Notes: generated by a model from the sequence alone, not told the origin. A stretch of 5,223 nucleotides of DNA from an uncultured Peptococcaceae bacterium (GCA_937988745.1 CALKAR010000113.1:1-5223); one strand, 5' to 3'; numbered from the stretch's first letter, positions 1 to 5,040 are shown. Numbers and translations: made by a program.

Positions 1-619
1 CGCTCCTGACAAGGTACGCCGTCCCTTCCACGACGGGGATATAGTCTGTCCTGCGGTAGCCGGCGCTCACAAAGACGTTTCCTGTCTCGTGCCCGATGAA
101 GCTATCTGCGATCAGGTCTGCCGCCCCCCAGCTTGGGTGCGTCCACGCAAGAGCGTTCTGCTCCAGCCCCGTCACCCGATCCGCCGACAAGGCCCAGCTG
201 CCCGAGCCACTTGATCCGAGCTTGCGGTAGGTTCCGTTGTTCGCTGGCACCGGGTCATTAGTCACCAGCGCCAGCGCTCCTTCCGCGTACGCTAGATTGG
301 AGTCTAGCTCAGCTTTAGTCGCAAATCCTACAGGAGCCCCTAGCAGTCTAGCCTGCTCAGCTAGATCTGCATTTTCCTCAGCTTTATTTGCTGAGTTAGC
401 CGCCACCTGAGCAGAAGCAAAAGCTGTGTCAGCTTCCTGCTGGGCGGAAAGAGCACTGTTCTCAGCTCTTACAACTAGTTCCTCTACCTCATCTTTATTG
501 GCACCTGCCACATCATCCATTGTATTTACAAAAGCTTCTAGCTCCTGTGTAGGCATATAGATACCCATACGATTGACAATAGTAGATACCTTATCACTAC
601 TTAAAGTTTTATAACTCAT
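1..619 (-). CDS. Phage tail fibre / receptor-binding protein, N-terminal part (3' end outside window)
   Basis: This is an open frame of 206 residues starting MSYKTLSSDK and running off the left edge. AAGGAG lies 4 bases before the ATG, and the preceding lysozyme's TAA stop is embedded in that Shine-Dalgarno. Residues 1-37 are a short, probably virion-attaching, N-terminus. Residues 38-92 are an Ala/Glu-rich heptad-like stretch expected to form a trimeric coiled coil. Residues 117-142 (LALVTNDPVPANNGTYRKLG onward) match a linker module I know from many phage fibres and tailspikes. Residues 191-205 hold TDYIPVVEGTAY, a beta-rich motif common just before the receptor-binding or enzymatic body. 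GC rises from about 46% over 301-600 to about 64% over 61-300, so the distal part looks recently acquired. The role as host-recognition fibre is inferred from this architecture. The distal domain that would fix the receptor or enzyme activity is not visible. Confidence 0.75.
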   Translation of the reverse strand, partial: MSYKTLSSDKVSTIVNRMGIYMPTQELEAFVNTMDDVAGANKDEVEELVVRAENSALSAQQEADTAFASAQVAANSANKAEENADLAEQARLLGAPVGFATKAELDSNLAYAEGALALVTNDPVPANNGTYRKLGSSGSGSWALSADRVTGLEQNALAWTHPSWGAADLIADSFIGHETGNVFVSAGYRRTDYIPVVEGTAYLVRS

Positions 620-627
620 AAGTCTCC

Positions 628-1314
628 TTAAGAATCCACCCTATGCTTAGAGTCGATTGTTCCTTTAACCAATCTCTGTGTAAGCTCGACTGCCCTATTA
701 CCTACCTGCTTATACCACAAGCTCTTGGTTAGATTGTTACCGGCAGCTTCGTACTTACCCTCGTTGAAAAGCTTCAACGTATTCTTAAACGTGGCCATCG
801 TACCCTCACCCATGTTGAACATCAGATTCACCAGTACGGTGATTACGTGAGAGGGCATGTCATACCAATTAGGAACAAGCTTGTTTAGCTTAGCGGAGTA
901 GACAGGAATCTTCTCCCACAACCTCTCGGACGCCTGCTCCTCAGTAACCATAGAGGTGTCAGGTGTTACACCTACAGCGAACCCGTAGCCGATAGTCCAC
1001 GGCCTGCCGGATTCCTCAGAGGCCCCCAGGGAGTTAAGAACCTCCCTGGCCGGCTTGTAGCCAAACTTACTGCCGTGCTTCTTGCCTAGGGTAGACAGCG
1101 GATCGGGGTACGGGTATGGGCGGAAGCCCTCGTGCCGCTTAAGATCAGCGTGGGCCTGTACCATCCAATCCGGTCTACAAATCAATTCTTCATTCATAAC
1201 TACTTCCTCTATGTACGGGATACTCCCATTGCGGTAGTATGGGGCTGTCCCTAAAACCAAAGTGGCAAGCAGCAAGGCAGCCACTATTTTTAATGACTGC
1301 CTTGTATTCACCAT
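628..1314 (-). CDS. SAR-type endolysin, GH24 (T4-like) lysozyme
   Basis: This 228-residue muramidase would cleave the MurNAc-GlcNAc bond of peptidoglycan at the end of infection. The catalytic triad is visible as E62 (HEGF), D71 (YPDP) and T107 (WTIGYG). Typical GH24 core motifs follow (VNLMFNMGEGTMATF, then WYKQVGNRAVELTQRL). Residues 8-24 form a weakly hydrophobic Ala/Leu-rich segment after basic residues, as in signal-anchor-release endolysins that are exported by Sec and held inactive in the inner membrane. D71 and T107 are 36 residues apart instead of the usual 6 or so, because of an inserted loop (about 75-104). I chose ATG 1314: it overlaps the previous gene's TGA by one base (TGATG) and has GAGG 4 bases upstream. 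A GTG at 1317 is possible but less likely. Total length exceeds the usual 150-180 residues because of the anchor and the loop. No holin or spanin is recognisable nearby. Confidence 0.9.
   Translation of the reverse strand: MVNTRQSLKIVAALLLATLVLGTAPYYRNGSIPYIEEVVMNEELICRPDWMVQAHADLKRHEGFRPYPYPDPLSTLGKKHGSKFGYKPAREVLNSLGASEESGRPWTIGYGFAVGVTPDTSMVTEEQASERLWEKIPVYSAKLNKLVPNWYDMPSHVITVLVNLMFNMGEGTMATFKNTLKLFNEGKYEAAGNNLTKSLWYKQVGNRAVELTQRLVKGTIDSKHRVDS
1195..1209 (-). promoter_or_regulatory. Possible internal ribosome binding site and second start in the lysozyme gene
   Basis: On the minus strand GAGGAAG (1203-1209) lies 5 bases before an in-frame ATG (1195-1197, Met40). Starting here would give a 189-residue enzyme without the membrane anchor, with the catalytic Glu at residue 23, close to its position in soluble T4-type lysozymes. 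The same bases encode Glu-Glu-Val-Val in the long form, so the match may be chance. Confidence 0.35.
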
Positions 1315-1856
1315 CACACCTCGTTGTAATAGTCGAACGTAGCAGTACTGGCAGAACTAACTGAATTATCACCGTCACTTACAGTGCATCTAACTGTAAC
1401 AGTTCCAAGAACATTCAACCTAGCTGCGGCATTTATAGTTGTACTACTTCCGGTGACCGCAGTTAGTGACACCCCGCTGACCTGGGAGGACGATATAACT
1501 TCCCATGTGTACGTATATGACCCAGTTCCTCCGGAGGCCGAGGCCGAAGCCCACGCCTGCATAGGTCTGGTTATCGGGGAACTGGATAGGCCGTTATTAT
1601 AGCGCACGTCTTCAGTAGCTACGTTAACACTTAAGCCTGCTGTGGCGTTGGTCGTGAACCATAGATTAAGATCCCTGCCATCAGGGCCCCTCATATTAGT
1701 CGGAGAGGTTGGTGCCTGCGCGTTGGCCTTCTCATATCTATTCGAGATATCAACTCTATCCGTATTACGGAAGTTAACGTTTGAGGTCTTTGAGGTAACT
1801 CTACTAGCGAATATGAGGTCTAGGTCAACGCCTGCTGGATTACGGAAGCTGCTCAT
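1314..1856 (-). CDS. Virion-associated protein with triplicated motif and C-terminal Ig/PKD-like domain
   Basis: This 180-residue protein starts MSSFRNPAGVD. Three related 13-residue units occur at residues 4-16 (FRNPAGVDLDLIF), 29-41 (FRNTDRVDISNRY) and 55-67 (MRGPDGRDLNLWF), with R, D, Leu/Ile and an aromatic in fixed places. Residues about 101-176 look like an Ig/PKD-type beta-sandwich: GGTGSYTYTW, a core Trp118, then TVTVRCTVSDG and a closing strand. Such domains on phage virions often bind cell-surface sugars, which is an inference here. The start at 1856 follows a GGTGGTGGTG stretch and overlaps the upstream gene by 17 bases. An in-frame ATG at 1868 (four residues longer) is possible, while ATG 1892 lacks a ribosome site. 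The stop overlaps the lysozyme start by one base, so translation is probably coupled. I do not recognise a specific family name. Confidence 0.7.
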   Translation of the reverse strand: MSSFRNPAGVDLDLIFASRVTSKTSNVNFRNTDRVDISNRYEKANAQAPTSPTNMRGPDGRDLNLWFTTNATAGLSVNVATEDVRYNNGLSSSPITRPMQAWASASASGGTGSYTYTWEVISSSQVSGVSLTAVTGSSTTINAAARLNVLGTVTVRCTVSDGDNSVSSASTATFDYYNEV

Positions 1857-2163
1857 CACCACCACCATACTTTCGGTTGTGGACAACATCACAGATAGTC
1901 TTCACAGACTCCATGAGTTCCAAGATATCCAGGCCCTCAGGAAGATTACCAACAAGTTCGCCCACAGTTACGGGGATAACATCCCACCCTTCGTTAGAGA
2001 ATCCGAGGGCAGAGCCGTCTTCTGTCACCAGGTGATCTCTAAACGCAAACAAGATGACAGAGTCCAAGGGCTTAGTGGGGCTGTACTCTATGGTGATCGG
2101 AGAGGCAATAGCCTCCACTTTGACACCAGGTGCTCCCGGCAAATCCTTAATGCGAGTATTCAT
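1840..2163 (-). CDS. Hypothetical phage protein, 107 aa
   Basis: This is an acidic 107-residue protein starting MNTRIKDLPGAPG, whose function I do not recognise. It has AAGGAG 7 bases before the ATG, overlaps the tail fibre's end by 17 bases and overlaps the following Ig-like gene by another 17. It is therefore surely part of the same operon. There is no membrane segment or signal peptide, so it is not a holin. The opening resembles the short leader of phage fibre proteins (compare the upstream fibre, MADKSLLELPLATTG), hinting at a small virion or fibre-associated protein. The second half (VPVTVGELVGNLPEGLDILE, then LMESVKTICDVVHNRKYGG) could be helical. A role in fibre assembly or as a minor structural protein is a guess from position only. 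Confidence 0.7.
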   Translation of the reverse strand: MNTRIKDLPGAPGVKVEAIASPITIEYSPTKPLDSVILFAFRDHLVTEDGSALGFSNEGWDVIPVTVGELVGNLPEGLDILELMESVKTICDVVHNRKYGGGDEQLP

Positions 2164-3676
2164 TCAGCTTCTCCTTTAGAGTGTCTACTTCGTCCTTCAA
2201 TTCCTGCACGCTCTTGACCAGGAGTGCAATCATCTGCTCAGCATTCCAAGCGTTATAGGAGTTACCGTCCTTCTCGATAGCATTCTCCATAACAACCTCA
2301 GGAGCATGATCCTTCATGGCGCCATCCACCATTACGAAGTAGCGTTCCTTGCCGTCAGGGTTGTACCAGTTGTGGTACTTACCTCTACGCACATTAAGAT
2401 TATACAGAGTATGAACGGCGTTGTCAATAGGCTTAAGGGATTCCTCAACCTTAAGTCTAGGGTCAGAGCCAGGCCCAAAGCCATTAGCTGCGGTTATTGA
2501 TCCTGTGGAAGAGATGTTACCAAACGATACGTGAGCTCCTGCTCCCGTGATAGCTAGTTCAGCCCACGCTTTCCATCTATTCCATGGCGCATCTCCTCCG
2601 ACATCATGCCTTGCCCTCATCCAGAACTTATTGGTACTTCCGTAGGAAGCTGCTATAGCTAGTCCGGACAGCCCAGCATCATCGGCAGGCAGTGACACAA
2701 TATTTGTATAATCGGAGGGAGCTGTCCATCTCAAAGAATGAGTACTACCGCCTATACGGTTATGGGTTATCCTGTTTCCAACAACTGTTATCCAGTCAGA
2801 TTCGTTGTGTGTAGTAGGTTTAACGTCCGGGTTGAATGTGGCTGCCGTCCACGGAGCCGATCCCAATGCCGTTGTGATATCTGCTGACGTAAGAGTAACA
2901 GCACCACTCCTTGTGTTGAATGTATCAACGGTAGCTGACAAGGAATTTCGCGGGGTGTACCCTAGGGCTGTGGTGACGTCGTTGTTGGTCATAGTGACTG
3001 CGCCAACTCGCCCATTCCAGCTGTTCACTGTAGAGCTAGCTGCAGCCGCGAATGGCCCAACAGTTGCGTTGTTGATCTGGGCGAACAGCCCTGCGTTAGT
3101 AGTCCACAAATCACCGTTCACCGGAGCAGACGGTGGCTGTCCTGGAGTGATTCGCAGGGAGGCTGTGGATGTAGTCGAGGCGTCCAGTATCACCTTCTTG
3201 TTGGTGAGTGTGTCCGATGTGTCTGTGCCTACTAGAGTAGTGGTAGCTCCAGGTAGCGTCCACGTAACACTGGTGCCGGTGCCTGGTAGATTGACATTGA
3301 ACTTACCGTTACGGGTAGTGTCAGTGGTGTCACGAAGAGTGAACTTGTCCTCGTCGAAGACAGCGGTGGCTCCGCTGATAGTACCGCCGAGAATGGTGGA
3401 ATTGTTCAGTGTAGCATTAGACAGGGTACCTCCAGTGGACGGCATGTACATACCAGACAGATCTGGGATGTCGTTAGCCACCAACGGTCGGAATGTCGGG
3501 AAGTTACCCGGCGGAGCAGTTGGCCCCGCGTAAACAGTATTAGCGGGCTGAGGGCTTTCACTCCCCTGCAGCACGCTGGCTGGGAATGCCTTATCGACAT
3601 TATCCTGTACACCATAAATAAGAGCTCCCGCGCCTGTAGTGGCCAGCGGAAGCTCAAGCAAACTCTTGTCAGCCAT
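2147..3676 (-). CDS. Tail fibre/spike protein with C-terminal peptidase S74 chaperone
   Basis: This is a 509-residue trimeric fibre candidate. Residues 1-35 resemble a fibre leader (LPLATTGAGALIYGVQDNVD). Residues 45-75 hold a common phage fibre module (ANTVYAGPTAPPG, then FRPLVANDIPDL). Residues 80-175 are low-complexity Thr/Ser/Gly beta repeats, including DTLTNKK. Two copies of a fibre repeat occur at 218-242 (NSWNGRVGAVTMT, ALGYTP) and 251-275 (DTFNTRSGAVTLT, ALGSAP). Residues about 284-375 resemble a knob-type domain ending FWMRARHDVG and NRWKAWAEL. From 404 the sequence is an intramolecular chaperone of the endosialidase type: SDPRLK carries the Ser404/Lys409 dyad, and WNAEQMIALLVKSVQELKDE forms the terminal helix. 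In this family the chaperone trimerises the fibre and cuts itself off before that Ser, which would leave a mature protein of about 403 residues. AAGGAG lies 5 bases before the ATG. No receptor-degrading enzyme is apparent. Confidence 0.9.
   Translation of the reverse strand: MADKSLLELPLATTGAGALIYGVQDNVDKAFPASVLQGSESPQPANTVYAGPTAPPGNFPTFRPLVANDIPDLSGMYMPSTGGTLSNATLNNSTILGGTISGATAVFDEDKFTLRDTTDTTRNGKFNVNLPGTGTSVTWTLPGATTTLVGTDTSDTLTNKKVILDASTTSTASLRITPGQPPSAPVNGDLWTTNAGLFAQINNATVGPFAAAASSTVNSWNGRVGAVTMTNNDVTTALGYTPRNSLSATVDTFNTRSGAVTLTSADITTALGSAPWTAATFNPDVKPTTHNESDWITVVGNRITHNRIGGSTHSLRWTAPSDYTNIVSLPADDAGLSGLAIAASYGSTNKFWMRARHDVGGDAPWNRWKAWAELAITGAGAHVSFGNISSTGSITAANGFGPGSDPRLKVEESLKPIDNAVHTLYNLNVRRGKYHNWYNPDGKERYFVMVDGAMKDHAPEVVMENAIEKDGNSYNAWNAEQMIALLVKSVQELKDEVDTLKEKLNEYSH
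2152..2467 (-). other. Peptidase S74 (intramolecular chaperone) domain coding region
   Basis: This segment encodes residues 404-508 of the fibre, beginning at the Ser codon (2465-2467) of SDPRLK. The Ser and the Lys five residues later match the catalytic dyad of endosialidase-type chaperones. Cleavage is predicted just before Ser404. Confidence 0.8.
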
Positions 3677-3685
3677 TCCCTCTCC

Positions 3686-3988
3686 TTATTCCATAATACC
3701 AATACGGCTACCATCAAGCATCCTGACGTAGCCCGCCTCTCCAGACAGCAGGAGTGCACTACCGCTAGTGCCATACCCCACCATCTTGATAACTATCTCA
3801 GGCCACCTGTACTTCCTGACCTTGAGGTCAGCGTGGTGGTAGCCCCCGTAGCCAGCAGCGTATGCGTACTTCCTATCAAGGTGAGTTAGCCGTACGTACT
3901 GACCTCCCATGCTGGGAATCAGTTGGTAGATGGCTCCTACAACCAGTGGGACTTTACGCGGCACTACCAGCTCATTTGTTTGTGCCAT
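3686..3988 (-). CDS. Hypothetical phage protein, 100 aa
   Basis: This 100-residue protein starts MAQTNELVVP and has AAGGAG 5 bases before the ATG. Its TAA stop lies inside the Shine-Dalgarno of the tail fibre gene, so the two are co-transcribed. I do not recognise the family. The middle is rich in Tyr, Gly and His (YAYAAGYGGYHHADLKVRKY) and the rest alternates hydrophobic and polar residues, suggesting a small beta-rich protein (VVGAIYQLIP, GQYVRLTH, ALLLSGEAGYVRML). There is no signal peptide or clear membrane helix. Its place immediately before a fibre gene suggests a minor virion or tail component, but that is inferred from context only. Confidence 0.75.
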   Translation of the reverse strand: MAQTNELVVPRKVPLVVGAIYQLIPSMGGQYVRLTHLDRKYAYAAGYGGYHHADLKVRKYRWPEIVIKMVGYGTSGSALLLSGEAGYVRMLDGSRIGIME

Positions 3989-3997
3989 ATGTTCTCC

Positions 3998-4108
3998 TTA
4001 CGTTAGGAATATGTCAGACAACACATAAGGACCCTTAGTTCCTGAATCAAGCCTAAACGGCTGAAGATTGTTGCCGCAGGCAGTGGGAACTTTTTCAGTG
4101 GAAGTTGT
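3998..4108 (-). pseudogene. Orphan 3' end of a coding frame (interrupted or spliced gene, second exon?)
   Basis: The minus strand is open for 36 codons after a TAG (4109-4111) and ends at TAA 3998-4000, encoding LQPFRLDSGTKGPYVLSDIF and flanking residues. There is no ATG, GTG or usable start with a ribosome site at its upstream end. It looks like real coding sequence for two reasons. The residue mix is protein-like. Its stop also sits in the motif TAAGGAG that forms the next gene's Shine-Dalgarno, exactly as at the stops at 628 and 3686 in this operon. The best reading is the C-terminal tail of a virion gene whose upstream part was displaced by whatever lies at 4109 and beyond. That could be an intron, an inserted element or a deletion. 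It could still be a chance open frame. Confidence 0.45.
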
Positions 4109-4119
4109 CTAACAGCTTA

Positions 4120-4140
4120 GAAGCTCTGATGAAGAGCTTC
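4120..4140. repeat. Inverted repeat 1 (8-bp arms, 5-base centre)
   Basis: The arms are GAAGCTCT and AGAGCTTC around GATGA. It shares the GCTCT/AGAGC half-site with the two inverted repeats downstream. It could form an RNA hairpin or bind a dimeric protein. No T-run follows on either strand, so a terminator is unlikely. Confidence 0.75.
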
Positions 4141-4148
4141 GTGAGAAA

Positions 4149-4163
4149 GCTCTTGACAAGAGC
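4149..4163. repeat. Inverted repeat 2 (6-bp arms, 3-base centre) over the -35 hexamer
   Basis: The arms are GCTCTT and AAGAGC around GAC. The repeat contains the plus-strand hexamer TTGACA (4153-4158). Confidence 0.75.
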
Positions 4164-4181
4164 ACTAAAGAGCATTACAAT
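4153..4181 (+). promoter_or_regulatory. Sigma70-type promoter on the plus strand
   Basis: TTGACA (4153-4158, perfect match) is separated by exactly 17 bases from TACAAT (4176-4181, 5 of 6). Transcription would start near 4188 and run rightward, antisense to the gene at 4331-4873. No rightward gene is evident, so the product would be an untranslated or antisense RNA. Each hexamer lies in the centre of an inverted repeat, which suggests repressor control. The match could also be a by-product of the repeats. Confidence 0.4.
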
Positions 4182-4187
4182 GCTCTT
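4168..4187. repeat. Inverted repeat 3 (9-bp arms, 2-base centre) over the -10 hexamer
   Basis: The arms are AAGAGCATT and AATGCTCTT around AC. It contains the TACAAT hexamer. Its centre is 21-22 bases from that of repeat 2, close to two helical turns, as expected for two dimers bound on one DNA face. Confidence 0.75.
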
Positions 4188-4243
4188 AGAGGCTTTTGAC
4201 TTTAAGCTTTTAATTTAGATATTAATATATAAACATAGAGTAA

Positions 4244-4317
4244 AGCGAGCTAAGATTAGATGATTTATTGAAAGTCTTCAATGAAGCATATAAGCTTAGC
4301 GAGCTAAAGCAAGCTAT
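4244..4317. repeat. Short direct repeats AGCGAGCTAA
   Basis: Exact copies lie at 4244-4253 and 4298-4307. An adjoining imperfect copy (AGCAAGCTAT) lies at 4308-4317. They are in the AT-rich segment just downstream of the gene at 4331-4873. Confidence 0.55.
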
Positions 4318-4330
4318 TTAAAAACATACG

Positions 4331-4873
4331 TTACACAGCATAACCTAGTAGCTTAAGCTTGTAATCCTCAGAGCTAGAGATTAGAACACCAGTCCTACTC
4401 TCATACATAGACACGTTGTCAAGTGTCCATCCCTTCTTCGTATCATCCCGCTTGAACACAGGCACTCTACCTTCAAGCTTAGGCCATAGCCATGTCTCCC
4501 ACTCTTCGAGTGTCATCACCTCACCCTTCCACAATCTAGTGATGTGTTTATACCATCCCTCAGATGTCTTCAGCTCTTCCACCAATTCCCTCTTCCTACG
4601 AGGCTTCCATGTATTCTCGTAATACTTCTTCTTAGTGGCTCTACGATTAGCCTCTCTAGTCTTCCAATGAAGCTTAGGCCTTCCCCTAGGCTTCTTCTTG
4701 TGCAGCCTGCGCTCCCACTTCTTCCCAAGAGCAACATCCTCAGTGAGCTTCTCTATCTTAGTCTTGCGCTGTTCAATCTCTTCGTCCAGCTTGGACAGGT
4801 CAATCTGCTGCAGCTTCTCAAACGTAGCCTGAAGCTCTAGAGCAAGCTCTGGCGTCAACCCCTTATCTCCCAT
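4331..4873 (-). CDS. Basic DNA-binding protein with AT-hook-like motif; possible homing-endonuclease relative
   Basis: This 180-residue, strongly basic protein starts MGDKGLTPEL. The start is set by AGGAGG 7 bases upstream; an extension to 4936 has no ribosome site. Residues about 10-55 form a charged coiled coil (LQQIDLSKLDEEIEQRKTKI). Residues 59-64 are PRGRPK, the core of an AT-hook that binds the minor groove of AT-rich DNA. Residues about 70-100 are Lys/Arg-rich. The C-terminal part (GWYKHITRLWKGEVMTLEEW, then VFKRDDTKKGWTLDNVSMYE) resembles the RxDxxKGYTxDN region of HNH/Vsr-like endonucleases in phage introns and free-standing homing genes. I do not see a complete His-Asn-His motif, so nuclease activity is uncertain. 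It lies next to an AT-rich segment and an orphan coding end, as expected of a mobile endonuclease. It could instead be a plain DNA-binding regulator. Confidence 0.65.
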   Translation of the reverse strand: MGDKGLTPELALELQATFEKLQQIDLSKLDEEIEQRKTKIEKLTEDVALGKKWERRLHKKKPRGRPKLHWKTREANRRATKKKYYENTWKPRRKRELVEELKTSEGWYKHITRLWKGEVMTLEEWETWLWPKLEGRVPVFKRDDTKKGWTLDNVSMYESRTGVLISSSEDYKLKLLGYAV

Positions 4874-4880
4874 ACAATGT

Positions 4881-4898
4881 CCTCCTACAATCGTTGTA
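4881..4898 (-). promoter_or_regulatory. Strong Shine-Dalgarno abutting an inverted repeat
   Basis: AGGAGG (4881-4886) directly adjoins and shares one base with the inverted repeat TACAA-CGA-TTGTA (4886-4898). As RNA this is a 5-bp hairpin at the ribosome site. As DNA it is a 13-bp operator-like sequence. Either could control the basic protein gene, though the stem alone is weak. Confidence 0.4.
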
Positions 4899-4915
4899 CA
4901 GGCGCTCACAGGCGC
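4898..4915. repeat. Tandem ACAGGCGC, 10-base period
   Basis: ACAGGCGC occurs at 4898-4905 and 4908-4915, one helical turn apart, just upstream of the inverted repeat at 4886-4898. The spacing would suit a protein binding two sites on one DNA face. Confidence 0.5.
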
Positions 4916-5040
4916 CCTCAGGGTAAGACACACCAAATCAAATTAAATTCCCGTTCATAAATAGATTGTTCAGCTTACGTTAATCTTTCTTATCTCTCTC
5001 CCTCCCCTCCCGATTTCTTCGAAGCTCCCCTTACGGTTTC
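4916..5040. other. Gene-free stretch with a purine-rich tract
   Basis: The minus strand at 4984-5011 is purines except for one T, with GGG, GGGG and GGG runs close together and a further GGGG at 5026-5029. GTTTC-TAC-GAAAC (5036-5048) and CTTCGAAG (5017-5024) are short palindromes. I see no convincing minus-strand promoter here. Confidence 0.45.

Larger units (their letters stand above)
4109..4330. other. AT-rich gene-free segment with inverted and direct repeats
   Basis: No credible gene lies here on either strand. GC is about 28% over 4181-4300, far below the flanking genes. The segment holds three perfect inverted repeats built on GCTCT/AGAGC (4120-4187), a promoter-like pair of hexamers on the plus strand, and a 10-base repeat AGCGAGCTAA (4244-4253, 4298-4307, imperfect 4308-4317). 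It could be a regulatory or replication region, or the 3' part of an intron. Confidence 0.6.

Noticed and set aside
1857..1892. Longer start at 1892 for the Ig-like protein
   Set aside because: There is no Shine-Dalgarno before 1892, and the MSSFRNPAG opening fits the first copy of the repeated motif.
1642..2217. Plus-strand open frame of 191 codons
   Set aside because: It lies across two well-supported minus-strand genes and their overlap, and has no Shine-Dalgarno or recognisable domains.
2805..3533. Long plus-strand open frame (242 codons) opposite the tail fibre
   Set aside because: It mirrors the Thr/Ser/Gly-rich fibre on the other strand, has no ribosome site and gives a low-complexity Val/Ala/Pro-rich translation.
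4120..4190. Rho-independent terminator formed by the inverted repeats
   Set aside because: The stems are not GC-rich and no T-run follows any of them on either strand.
4210..4290. Minus-strand sigma70 promoter (TTGAAG, 17 bases, TAATCT)
   Set aside because: The -10 matches only 3 of 6 positions, and such weak hits are expected by chance in AT-rich DNA.
4109..4330. CRISPR array or tRNA in the gene-free segment
   Set aside because: The repeats are too short and irregular for a CRISPR array, and no cloverleaf or TTCGA-type arm is present.
4874..4936. Longer N-terminus for the basic protein gene (start at 4936)
   Set aside because: The extra 21 codons cover the inverted repeat and the AGGAGG that serve the ATG at 4873, and 4936 has no ribosome site.
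4921..4960. Phage RNA polymerase (SP6/T7-type) promoter on the minus strand
   Set aside because: ATTTGGTG and a later CTTA look faintly like an SP6-type promoter, but need a gap and lack the conserved end; no second copy was seen in the window.
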